DNA of 15,398 nt from Saprospiraceae bacterium (GTDB lineage: Bacteria > Bacteroidota > Bacteroidia > Chitinophagales > Saprospiraceae), in contig JAGQXA010000378.1 in NCBI GenBank assembly GCA_020436865.1, positions 1 through 15,398 on the forward strand. Reading direction: 5' to 3'. Made by a program: the position numbers and the translations under genes. Under the pieces are notes generated by a model. The model searched no databases and had not been told where the DNA came from. It saw nothing but the letters and a program-made list of their open reading frames with translations. Positions 6,596-13,520 of the stretch are shown piece after piece. The stretch's first letter is position 1; every line of letters begins with the position of its first letter.

Positions 6596-7087
6596 CTAAT
6601 CCTCCAAGGGATCGCGAAGGTCCAGATTGCCGGTCAGGATGGGTGATTCGTCCTTGGGTTCGTCGAGTTCGAGCAGGTCGAGGATGCGTTCGAAAGCGTC
6701 TTGGATACGGGCCAGATCGTCGGCGCCCAGGCCTTTGAGTTTGCGCGCGAGGCGGTCGTGGAGCAGTTCGGGGGAAGGATCGATCAGGGCGGCTCCTTTG
6801 GCGGTGATCGTAACGTTGTTGACGCGACGATCGCGTCCGGGCGGCAGTTTCGCGATGAGCCCTTTCTTTTCCAAGCGGTTGACAATGCCTGTGACCGTAC
6901 TGGCATTGAGACTAAGGAACTGGCCGATCTCCCGCTGAGAGGCCCGGTGATCTTCCCGCTCGCGCAGGAAGTTCAGGCAAAGCAGCTGCGGGATGCTCAC
7001 CCCATAGCGCTTTTCGATCCGCTTGCTTTCCAGATTGACAGAGCGCACGATCCGGCGGATGTTGGTCATTACTTTTGCGTAATCCAT
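6596..7087 (-). CDS. MarR-family transcriptional regulator
   Basis: A 163-residue winged helix-turn-helix regulator of the MarR family; such proteins bind DNA as dimers and often release it on binding a small ligand. The HTH lies at about 49-77 (ASQREIGQFLSLNASTVTGIVNRLEKKGL) and the wing at 82-95 with the conserved DRR at 86-88. Helices before and after form the dimer interface. The frame is open to an ATG at 7138, but the ATG at 7087 is preceded by AAGGGGT, a good Shine-Dalgarno sequence, and gives the usual family length. It is divergent from the cobalamin riboswitch/btuB transcript, and an inverted repeat lies in the shared upstream region. It may control itself and perhaps the B12 genes, but its ligand and targets are unknown. 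Confidence 0.88.
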   Translation of the reverse strand: MDYAKVMTNIRRIVRSVNLESKRIEKRYGVSIPQLLCLNFLREREDHRASQREIGQFLSLNASTVTGIVNRLEKKGLIAKLPPGRDRRVNNVTITAKGAALIDPSPELLHDRLARKLKGLGADDLARIQDAFERILDLLELDEPKDESPILTGNLDLRDPLED

Positions 7088-7138
7088 ACCCCTTGGATTT
7101 CCAGTAAAAATAATCCGCCGGAGCGAATACCCGGTCAA

Positions 7139-7162
7139 AACTGCGGAAAAACTACCGCAATT
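7139..7162. promoter_or_regulatory. Inverted repeat, candidate MarR operator
   Basis: TGCGG (7142-7146) and CCGCA (7155-7159) are inverted arms 8 bases apart, extended by AA/TT (7139-7140 and 7161-7162) across one mismatch. The element sits between the divergent marR and btuB transcription units. It falls in the -35 to -10 interval of the putative riboswitch promoter and about 50 bases before the marR start. Location and dyad symmetry fit a MarR-family operator; binding is inferred, not shown. Confidence 0.4.
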
Positions 7163-7166
7163 TGCC

Positions 7167-7174
7167 TACTTTCG
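7167..7174 (+). promoter_or_regulatory. Candidate -7 promoter element for the B12 riboswitch transcript
   Basis: TACTTTCG differs by one base from the Bacteroidota -7 consensus TAnnTTTG. It would start transcription near 7180, right at the 5' edge of the riboswitch. No clear -33 TTG is seen at the expected spacing; the inverted repeat occupies that place. Confidence 0.4.
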
Positions 7175-7181
7175 CTACCGT

Positions 7182-7333
7182 CGCCGGTTTCCTCACCGGA
7201 ATGAAAAGGGAATCCTGTGCAAATCAGGAACTGTTCCCGCAGCTGTAAGTCCCCACTGGTTTTTCGGCAATCTGCCACTGTTCTATGGAATGGGAAGGCG
7301 CCGGAAAGGGACGAGTCAGAAGACCTGCCGGCG
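7182..7333 (+). promoter_or_regulatory. Cobalamin (adenosylcobalamin-type) riboswitch
   Basis: The conserved blocks of a cobalamin riboswitch appear in order. GAAAAGGGAATCC is at about 7203-7214, CCCGCAGCTGTAAG at 7236-7249, GCCACTG at 7274-7280, GGGAAGGC at 7292-7299, and the B12 box AGTCAGAAGACCTGCC at 7314-7329. The closing P1 helix pairs CGCCGG (7182-7187) with CCGGCG (7328-7333). It precedes btuB, the commonest target of this class, and would reduce btuB-btuG expression when intracellular cobalamin is high. Any in-frame ATG inside it (for example 7285) cannot be the btuB start. Confidence 0.95.
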
Positions 7334-7347
7334 TACCAACATCAAGT

Positions 7348-7403
7348 GGCCTTCGGGATAGAGGCCGGATGATCGTATGCCGGTGGCTATTCGCCTCTCC
7401 GGC
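7348..7403 (+). promoter_or_regulatory. Probable expression platform of the riboswitch
   Basis: Two hairpins follow the aptamer: GGCCT (7348-7352) with AGGCC (7362-7366), and GCCGG (7379-7383) with CCGGC (7399-7403), the latter with an inner GGC/GCC stem. The GGCCGG stretch at 7363-7368 can also pair with the other GCCGG/CCGGC segments, so alternative folds are possible. A T-rich tract follows only about 20 bases later, so control could be translational or weakly terminating. Confidence 0.4.
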
Positions 7404-7449
7404 TGATATGGTCCTTCCCGTCTTTTTCCCGGAAAAAATATGCACTCTC

Positions 7450-9306
7450 ATGTGGCGGTCCGCCGGACTGGTCTTCTTCTGTGTTTCTGGCGCCTTGCCT
7501 GGGCTCTTTGCCCAGAAAGCCAAGGTCGATACCGTATTGCAGATCCGGGAAGTGACCGTTTCTGCCGGGCGACTGGCCGGAGCCGAGGCCCCGGCACTGT
7601 ATCAGATCATCGATACGAACGAGCTCCGGCCGCCGGGTATGCGCCAGCTGGCACAGCTCCTGGCCGGCGGATCTGGCTGGTATTTGAAGAATTATGGCCC
7701 GGGCGGCGTACAAAGCCCCTCTTTTCGCGGGGGAAACAGCGCCCAAACCTCCCTGCAATGGGCTGGCTGGGAACTCAACAGTCCACTGACCGGGCAGGCC
7801 GATCTTTCTACGATCCCGGCGGCCTTTATCGACCGCGTAGCGGTGAGCCCGGCCGGCGCCGTCGAATTGCAGCAACTCCCGGTGCAGGCTGGCGATCCCG
7901 CATTCACCTTTTCGCAGGAATTCGGCAGCTTCGGGCTAGCGGGCTTCAGCGGCGCCTGGAAAACTGGCCGACCGCACTGGGACCAGTCGACTTCCGTACT
8001 CTGGCAAGGGGCCCGGAATGACTTCCTCGTCGACTATCCCGGCGTCACGCCTCGCCGTCAACCACACGCAGCCTTTCGGCAAACTGCCTGCACGCACCGG
8101 CAGCGGTGGCGCCCTTCGCCGCGATCGGAATGGACCTTGCTTAGCTGGTTTGCCGATCAGCAACGGCAGACGCCCCCTACCCTGCTCCAACAACGCAGCG
8201 CAGCCGAACAGGCCGACCGGCAGTACCGGATCAGTGCGGAAACCCTGCGCAGTATGGGCGTTTTCACGGGCCAGGCCGCCGTGGCCTGGCTCGGTGAAGA
8301 ATTCCACTATGCCGACAGCCTGATCGATCTCGATTCGCGCAGCCGCACCGATCAATGGCGAGCCCGCGCTTCCTTGCAATGGGGGCTCGCCCCCAGGCAC
8401 GAGCTACGAGGAGGGTTGGAAGGTGGCTATACCCGGGCCCATTCTACCGAGTACTTTCAAGCGACCGACCGCCGGCAACTGACGGCCCGGCTACGGTACC
8501 ACTGGCATTCCAGCGATGGGTTCTGGAACCTGCGGGCGACGGGCAAACAGGAGTGGGTCGACGGTCGGGCCATGCCAGCCGGCGCTGATCTGACGCTGAA
8601 CACCCAGCGGTTCAACCATACCTGGAGCCTCTATCTTTTTCGCGCCTACCGCCTGCCTACGCTCAACGACTGGTATTGGTCGCCCGGCGGCAACCCGGAA
8701 CTCGAGGCAGAAACGAGTTGGGGCGCCAGCCTGGGCTGGCACTACCGCCGCCCGGCATCCATCTGGCAGACCGCCCGGCTCGAACTTTTTCACCGCATGA
8801 CCGACGACTGGATCATCTGGCTACCGGCCGGAAGCATCTGGACCCCGGAAAACCTGCGGCAGGTATGGAGCCGGGGACTGGAGGCAGGTCTGACCTTCGG
8901 CCGGGAAACGACGCATTGGTCGTGGCAAAGCCAGTGGCGATATTCCCTGATCCTGGCCACCAACCGGCAAACCGAGCATCCGAACGACGCTTCGCTGCAT
9001 AAACAACTGATCTACGTGCCCCGGCACCGGGCTCAAGCCGATCTGACATTGGGTTTCGGCCAATGGAGTTTGTCGGGAGCCGCCGGGGCGACCGGACGCG
9101 TCTACACCCTCAACGACCATTCCGCACACCTGCCGCCAACGCTGCTGTTCGACCTCGACCTGCAGTACCGGCAAAAGCGGGGAAAGCTCCAGGGACAATT
9201 CTACCTGCAATTGTTCAATCTGTTTGACCAACATTTCCAAACTGTAGCCGGCTATCCCTTGCCCGGCCGACATTTTCGGCTCGGCTGGCATTGGCAGATC
9301 CGGTAG
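7450..9306 (+). CDS. btuB: BtuB-type vitamin B12 TonB-dependent outer-membrane receptor
   Basis: A 618-residue TonB-dependent receptor, close in length to E. coli BtuB (614). Residues 1-21 are a signal peptide (MWRSAGLVFFCVSGALPGLFA). REVTVSAGR at 33-41 is the TonB-box-like start of the plug, which continues with LAQLLAGGSGWYLKNYGPGG and SPSFRGGNSAQTSLQWAGW, then ADLSTIPAAFIDRV. The rest is a 22-strand-type barrel ending LGWHWQIR. The BtuB assignment depends mainly on the upstream cobalamin riboswitch and the downstream BtuG-like lipoprotein. The frame is open from 7285, but that would place the N-terminus inside the riboswitch; the ATG at 7450 opens the signal peptide. The end of the plug (SPAGAVELQQLPVQAGDPAF) lacks the usual Gly-rich GxINI-like motif. 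The partner gene starts 33 bases downstream. Confidence 0.9.
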   Translation: MWRSAGLVFFCVSGALPGLFAQKAKVDTVLQIREVTVSAGRLAGAEAPALYQIIDTNELRPPGMRQLAQLLAGGSGWYLKNYGPGGVQSPSFRGGNSAQTSLQWAGWELNSPLTGQADLSTIPAAFIDRVAVSPAGAVELQQLPVQAGDPAFTFSQEFGSFGLAGFSGAWKTGRPHWDQSTSVLWQGARNDFLVDYPGVTPRRQPHAAFRQTACTHRQRWRPSPRSEWTLLSWFADQQRQTPPTLLQQRSAAEQADRQYRISAETLRSMGVFTGQAAVAWLGEEFHYADSLIDLDSRSRTDQWRARASLQWGLAPRHELRGGLEGGYTRAHSTEYFQATDRRQLTARLRYHWHSSDGFWNLRATGKQEWVDGRAMPAGADLTLNTQRFNHTWSLYLFRAYRLPTLNDWYWSPGGNPELEAETSWGASLGWHYRRPASIWQTARLELFHRMTDDWIIWLPAGSIWTPENLRQVWSRGLEAGLTFGRETTHWSWQSQWRYSLILATNRQTEHPNDASLHKQLIYVPRHRAQADLTLGFGQWSLSGAAGATGRVYTLNDHSAHLPPTLLFDLDLQYRQKRGKLQGQFYLQLFNLFDQHFQTVAGYPLPGRHFRLGWHWQIR

Positions 9307-9339
9307 GGCCTACGCGGCCTTTCATCAAATCACACAAGT

Positions 9340-10380
9340 ATGCAACGATTTCCCTTCTGGCTCATCGCCTTTCCGCTTTCACTCTTCGCACTCGCCTCCT
9401 GCGACAAGGAGGACGCGCCCGTACCGCCGGTGACCGCACAATTTCAACCCGGCAAAGGTGTGTTCGTTACCAACGAGGGCACCTTTGGGGCCGGCAACGC
9501 CGAGATCGGCTATTATGACTTTGACCAGTTGGCCTACGCCGGTGGGCTGTTCCAGCAGATCAACGGCCGGCCGCTGGGCGACGTGGCCCAGAGCATGACC
9601 CTGATCGGCGACGAGGGCTTCATTGTAGTCAACAACGCTTCGACGATCGAGATCGTCGATCTGTCCGACCTCTCTTCCAGCGGTCAAATGGGCTTCCCTT
9701 CTCCTCGCTACCTGCTTCCGATCGACGATCAGAAGGCCTACGTGACCGACCTGTCGGCCTCGGCCATCTTCGTGGTCGACCTCGAAGCCAGGGAGGCTTC
9801 GTCGACGATCCCGACCCAGGGCTGGACGGAAGAAATGGTGCGCATCGGCGACGAGGTGTTCGTCAGTCAACGCTTCACCGAATGGGTCTATGTGATCGAC
9901 ACCCAATCCGATCAGATCACCGATAGCATCCAGCTGAAGATCGATCCCAGCGCTCTGGCGGTCGACCAGGAACAGAAGCTTTGGGTCTTCTGCGGTACCG
10001 ACTACAACACCTTTGAACCGGGATCGCTATACCGGATCGACCCCGCCAGCAGGCAGATCCTGAAGGAATATCCCTTCGACGATCTCGACATAGGCGTCTG
10101 GCCGCGGCTCAAGACCACTCCGGCAGGCGACAGCCTCTACGTGAACATGGGGGATCTGCTCAAAATGCCCATCGACGCCGCCGAACTTCCCGCTCCCTGG
10201 GTCGAAGCCGGCGGCCGGATGTTCTACGGCATGGAGGTCGACCCTATGACCGGCTGGGTGTACGTAGGCGATGCCATTGACTTTCAACAGCGCGGCCAGG
10301 TGTACATCTACCGGCCCGACGGCTCGCTGGTGCAGTCCTTCCAGGCCGGAGTGAGCCCGAACGGCTTCTGGTTCTACTAG
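9340..10380 (+). CDS. btuG: BtuG-like surface lipoprotein, YncE/DUF5074-type beta-propeller
   Basis: A 346-residue lipoprotein: the signal peptide ends in a perfect lipobox, LASC, with Cys21. The following DKEDA is acidic and Lys-containing, as in Bacteroidota lipoprotein export signals, so it is probably displayed on the cell surface. The mature part is a seven-bladed-propeller-type protein with YncE-like repeats (VFVTNEGTFGAGNAEIGYYDFD, GFIVVNNASTIEIVDL, AYVTDLSASAIFVVDLEA, VFVSQRFTEWVYVIDT, LWVFCGTDYNTFEPGSLYRID). NEGxFGxGNAxIxYYD is characteristic of the DUF5074/BtuG group. In Bacteroides thetaiotaomicron, BtuG is known to bind cobalamin very tightly at the surface and to pair with BtuB. 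Here it follows btuB by 33 bases under the same cobalamin riboswitch, which supports the same role. The stop codon lies inside a terminator palindrome. Confidence 0.85.
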   Translation: MQRFPFWLIAFPLSLFALASCDKEDAPVPPVTAQFQPGKGVFVTNEGTFGAGNAEIGYYDFDQLAYAGGLFQQINGRPLGDVAQSMTLIGDEGFIVVNNASTIEIVDLSDLSSSGQMGFPSPRYLLPIDDQKAYVTDLSASAIFVVDLEAREASSTIPTQGWTEEMVRIGDEVFVSQRFTEWVYVIDTQSDQITDSIQLKIDPSALAVDQEQKLWVFCGTDYNTFEPGSLYRIDPASRQILKEYPFDDLDIGVWPRLKTTPAGDSLYVNMGDLLKMPIDAAELPAPWVEAGGRMFYGMEVDPMTGWVYVGDAIDFQQRGQVYIYRPDGSLVQSFQAGVSPNGFWFY

Positions 10381-10413
10381 CGGACGGAAGGCTTAAAGCC
10401 TTCCGTCCGCTAG
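10377..10413 (+). terminator. Perfect palindromic terminator-like hairpin at the btuG stop
   Basis: The arms 10377-10394 and 10396-10413 are exact reverse complements of 18 bases with a single central base (10395). The left arm begins with CTAG, so the btuG stop codon (10378-10380) is inside the stem. On the plus strand TTTCAATAAAAT follows, a weak U-tract. It probably ends the btuB-btuG mRNA or protects its 3' end. Confidence 0.7.
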
Positions 10414-10439
10414 TTTCAATAAAATCTATCCGGCATTTC

Positions 10440-10471
10440 TTGAAAACGCGTTGCAGAATCCATTATCTTGA
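10440..10471 (+). promoter_or_regulatory. Weak candidate promoter for the FG-GAP protein gene
   Basis: TTG at 10440-10442 is followed after 21 bases by TATCTTGA (10464-10471), a partial match to TAnnTTTG. The gene start at 10512 also has GGAG at 10505-10508, a clear but closely spaced Shine-Dalgarno sequence, unusual in this window. Confidence 0.3.
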
Positions 10472-10511
10472 TAGGAGTAATCCTTCCCGATAACCCGCAA
10501 AACTGGAGCCT

Positions 10512-12848
10512 ATGCGACACTTCGCCTCCCACACTGCTGCCTTACTTTCTTTGCTCCTCCTGCCCTTCTGGGCCTACAGCCAATGGGTCGGCTTTACCGA
10601 TGCAAGCTCGGATTGGCTGTCGGTCGGCGCCGACGACCAGGAGAAAGATATCGCCGTGGCCGATTTCAACAACGATGGCTGGCAAGACGTGGTGGTCGTT
10701 CGCAAGAACCCCTTCTCCAATCCGGGCGGACAAGCCGACCTGCTGCTCATCAACACCGGTTCGACGTTGGAAGACATGACTGCCATTTACGCTCCGGAGT
10801 TTCTGAGCAATCCATCCGACAGCCGCGACGTGTTCGCCGGCGACCTCGACAACGATGGCTGGACCGATCTGGTATTGGCCAACACCTTCGAGGATCAGCC
10901 GATTTTCTACCACAATCTCGGCGACGACGGCAACGGCGACTGGCAGGGCTTCGCAGATGTGAGCGACGATCGCTTCCCTTTGCCATTGGGCATCTTTCCG
11001 TTACAATTCTGCGCCGTGTGGGGTGGCGATGTGACGGGCGACGGCTTCCTCGACCTCTATTTCAGCAATTACAATCCGGGAGGGTTGTGCGAAGACGTGC
11101 TCCTGATCAACGACGGGACCGGCCATTTTACCGATGAAAGCGCAGCTCGTCTGGGCAACCTGCGCAATTCGGCTTTCGGCACCTCGGTAGAGATCCACGA
11201 CATGGACGCCGACGGCGATCAGGATATCGTTAAGATCTCGACCCTGTTTGGCGTGCCGCCATGGAACGACAACGGCGTGTATATCCTTTTCAACGAGGGC
11301 GACGGAAACTTCAGCAACTGGATGATGGTGCCGAGTTCGGCCCCTTACATGTTCACCGTCGGCGATTTCAACCGCGACGGGCTAAATGACCTCTATGTGG
11401 TCGACGACAGCCAGGATTACCTCAATATTGCCACGACCGTTACCCCCGACCAAAGCATCACCTACAGCACGATCGGCGCCAGCGATCCGCGCAGCACGGG
11501 CTTCGGTGGCAACTGCAAGCTGGCCGATATCGACAACGACGGCGACCTCGATCTGGGTCTGGCCGATGTCGACGTCGATATTCCGCCCTGTGAAAGCGGC
11601 GCCAGCCTACGCAAATTCACCATGTCGCGCAACGACGGCGGCACTTTATCGGCGCCCTACGGTAACACTTACCATCCCTGGAACGAATCGACCTTCGACT
11701 TCGGCTGGATCGATCTGAACAACGATTGTTATCCCGATCTCTTGCTCGGGCGCTGCAACGGCTACGAAGTGTTCCTCAACGACGGCAATACCGAATACGA
11801 TTGGCTGGACCTGGGTGGAGAAACGACGCTCTGCCCCGGCGAAGAGCTGACGGTCGATGCCGGGCACGGCTTCTCCGCCTATGAATGGAGCGATGGGTCG
11901 AACGAGCAGATCCGCACCTTTACCGAGGGTGGCGAATACTGTGTGACGCTGACCAATGGCCTGGGCTGTACCGACGTCGAGTGCCTCACCATTCTGCAAG
12001 GCACCTTGCAGTTGAGCGTCGACTTTCCTCCTTCCTTCTGTGAAGGTGAGACCGTCACCATGGAGGCCACGCCCGGATTTGCCGCCTACCTGTGGTCGAC
12101 CGGCGAGACCACTGCGAGTATAGAGATTGCGGAAGGCGGAACCTACTGCGTGACCGTGGTCGACGAATTCGGTTGCGAGTTCGAAAGCTGTCAGACGGTG
12201 ATCCTGTATCCCGTTTCGCAAACCACCCTCGAGGCAGACCTGTGTTTCGGCGGATCGGTAGTGGTAGGAGGAGCAGCCTACTCGGAAACCGGCGTCTACG
12301 AGATCGCGCTCACCGATCTCAACGGCTGCGACAGCCTGATCACTCTCGATCTGTCGGTCAGCCCGGAGATCATCGTTATCGACGTGGTGATCGTGGACGA
12401 CAATGGCTCCAATACCGGAAGCATCATCCCCAACATCGGTGGGCAGGATCCTTTCCACTTTCTCTGGAGCACCGGCGATACTTTGCCTACGATCAGCGGC
12501 CTGGCAGCGGGCGACTACGAGCTCGAGATCACCGACGCCAACGGCTGTATGGCTTCCTTTACCTTTACTGTCGATTTTTCAACTGCGGTCAAAACCCTGG
12601 CCGACTATCCCGTTTCGATCCTCGCGGCGCCAAACCCCTTCCGCGGATCGACTAACATCGACCTCCTCGGAGCAGGGTCCGGCCCCAAAACACTGCAACT
12701 GTACGACGCGAGAGGACAGATCGTCTACCGTACGATCATGGAAGGCAATAGCCTGGCGCTGGAGGAGTCGCTTCCTGCCGGTTGGTACCTATTGACAGTC
12801 AGTAGGAGAGGTAAGGTGGTGGGAGTAGGCAGGATCATGAAGCAGTGA
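10512..12848 (+). CDS. Secreted FG-GAP/VCBS beta-propeller protein with Ig/SprB-like repeats and T9SS sorting domain
   Basis: A 778-residue exported protein. Residues 1-23 are a signal peptide (ending FWAYSQ). Seven DxDxDG-type calcium motifs recur at 51-59, 111-119, 173-181, 230-238, 285-293, 339-347 and 401-409, as in seven-bladed FG-GAP/VCBS propellers; the seventh reads DLNNDCYPD, with Cys where Gly is expected. Two Cys-rich Ig/PKD-like modules follow (about 437-495 and 507-566, each with W-S-x-G and YCVT), then a C-G-x-Y-type module (about 574-617) and an SprB-like repeat (about 640-687, FLWSTGDTLPTISGLAAGDYELEITDANGC). Residues about 700-778 are a T9SS type A sorting domain (APNPFRGSTNIDL, LYDARGQIV, ESLPAGWYLLTV, ending in KQ). 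It is thus secreted by T9SS and likely anchored to the surface, perhaps as an adhesin. It is a separate transcription unit from btuG. Confidence 0.92.
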   Translation: MRHFASHTAALLSLLLLPFWAYSQWVGFTDASSDWLSVGADDQEKDIAVADFNNDGWQDVVVVRKNPFSNPGGQADLLLINTGSTLEDMTAIYAPEFLSNPSDSRDVFAGDLDNDGWTDLVLANTFEDQPIFYHNLGDDGNGDWQGFADVSDDRFPLPLGIFPLQFCAVWGGDVTGDGFLDLYFSNYNPGGLCEDVLLINDGTGHFTDESAARLGNLRNSAFGTSVEIHDMDADGDQDIVKISTLFGVPPWNDNGVYILFNEGDGNFSNWMMVPSSAPYMFTVGDFNRDGLNDLYVVDDSQDYLNIATTVTPDQSITYSTIGASDPRSTGFGGNCKLADIDNDGDLDLGLADVDVDIPPCESGASLRKFTMSRNDGGTLSAPYGNTYHPWNESTFDFGWIDLNNDCYPDLLLGRCNGYEVFLNDGNTEYDWLDLGGETTLCPGEELTVDAGHGFSAYEWSDGSNEQIRTFTEGGEYCVTLTNGLGCTDVECLTILQGTLQLSVDFPPSFCEGETVTMEATPGFAAYLWSTGETTASIEIAEGGTYCVTVVDEFGCEFESCQTVILYPVSQTTLEADLCFGGSVVVGGAAYSETGVYEIALTDLNGCDSLITLDLSVSPEIIVIDVVIVDDNGSNTGSIIPNIGGQDPFHFLWSTGDTLPTISGLAAGDYELEITDANGCMASFTFTVDFSTAVKTLADYPVSILAAPNPFRGSTNIDLLGAGSGPKTLQLYDARGQIVYRTIMEGNSLALEESLPAGWYLLTVSRRGKVVGVGRIMKQ

Positions 12849-12863
12849 GGCCATTGCCGACGG

Positions 12864-13361
12864 TCAAAGATGCGCTCGCACCATCCAGGCCATCTTTTCG
12901 TGAATTTCCATCAGTCCGGTCAGGAAATCGCTCGTGCCGGCATCGCCTAACTCCATGGCCGTTTCCAGATCGACGCGCAGGCTGCGCACGATCAGTTCGT
13001 GATCGGCCAGGAGTTGCTTCAGCATGGCCTGCGCATTGCCATCGAGATGTCCGCTTTCCTGCAGTCGGGCCTGTTCGAGGTACCCGGACATCGCCCCCGG
13101 CGCAAAATGGCCGAGGCTACGGATGCGTTCGGCGATCTCGTCGATCTGCAAGGCGACTTCGGTATATTGTTCCTGAAAAAAAGCGTGCAGCGGCTGAAAA
13201 TACGGTCCGGTCACATTCCAGTGATAGTTGCGGAGCTTGACGTACAGCACGTGCTCATCGGCCAGCAGGCGCGACAGGTTCTTGACGATCGTAAAGCGGC
13301 CGCTTTCTTCGATGCCGATCTGGATGTCGGCGGCAGAAGAGGGAACTGTTTTGGTTTGCAT
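12864..13361 (-). CDS. dps: Dps-family ferritin-like DNA-protection protein
   Basis: A 165-residue four-helix-bundle protein of the Dps family. These form 12-subunit shells that oxidise and store iron, and some bind DNA in stress. The core signature KLRNYHWNVTGPYFQPLH, then DEIAERIRSLG, is clear. Aligned on E. coli Dps, ferroxidase ligands are His47, His59, Asp74 and Glu78. The position four residues after His59 (Asp67 in E. coli, usually Glu in Bacteroidota) is Gln63, with Glu64 next to it. The C-terminus ends at AHL, with no Lys-rich DNA-binding tail; the N-terminal MQTKTVPSSAADIQ has little charge. The ATG at 13361 fits the family length. It converges on the FG-GAP gene with 15 bases between stops and no separate terminator visible. 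Confidence 0.93.
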   Translation of the reverse strand: MQTKTVPSSAADIQIGIEESGRFTIVKNLSRLLADEHVLYVKLRNYHWNVTGPYFQPLHAFFQEQYTEVALQIDEIAERIRSLGHFAPGAMSGYLEQARLQESGHLDGNAQAMLKQLLADHELIVRSLRVDLETAMELGDAGTSDFLTGLMEIHEKMAWMVRAHL

Positions 13362-13483
13362 GTTGACAGGCTTTTGGTTGGAAAAAGCAGATGCTCGAAA
13401 CGAAGTGGTTTGAGCATAACAAAATAAAACAGTTGCCGAGAGGTTTGGTTGTTGGATCCCGGGGTTTGGATGCCGGTGGATGA

Positions 13484-13514
13484 GCGGCCGGATGGCTTGG
13501 AGCGATCCGGCCGC
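13484..13514 (-). terminator. Hairpin after glnS
   Basis: Perfect 10-base inverted arms, GCGGCCGGAT (13484-13493) and ATCCGGCCGC (13505-13514), with an 11-base loop lie six bases past the glnS stop codon on the minus strand. No U-tract follows, so it may be an RNA 3'-end stabiliser or a U-tract-less terminator. Confidence 0.45.
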
Positions 13515-13520
13515 CGGCGC

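Noticed and set aside
7285..7449. 55-codon open extension at the 5' end of btuB
   Set aside because: The ATG lies inside the cobalamin riboswitch, and the signal peptide begins only at 7450.
11646..12458. Minus-strand open frame (270 codons) opposite the FG-GAP protein
   Set aside because: It is a shadow of the repeated DxDxDG codons, with no start context or domain.
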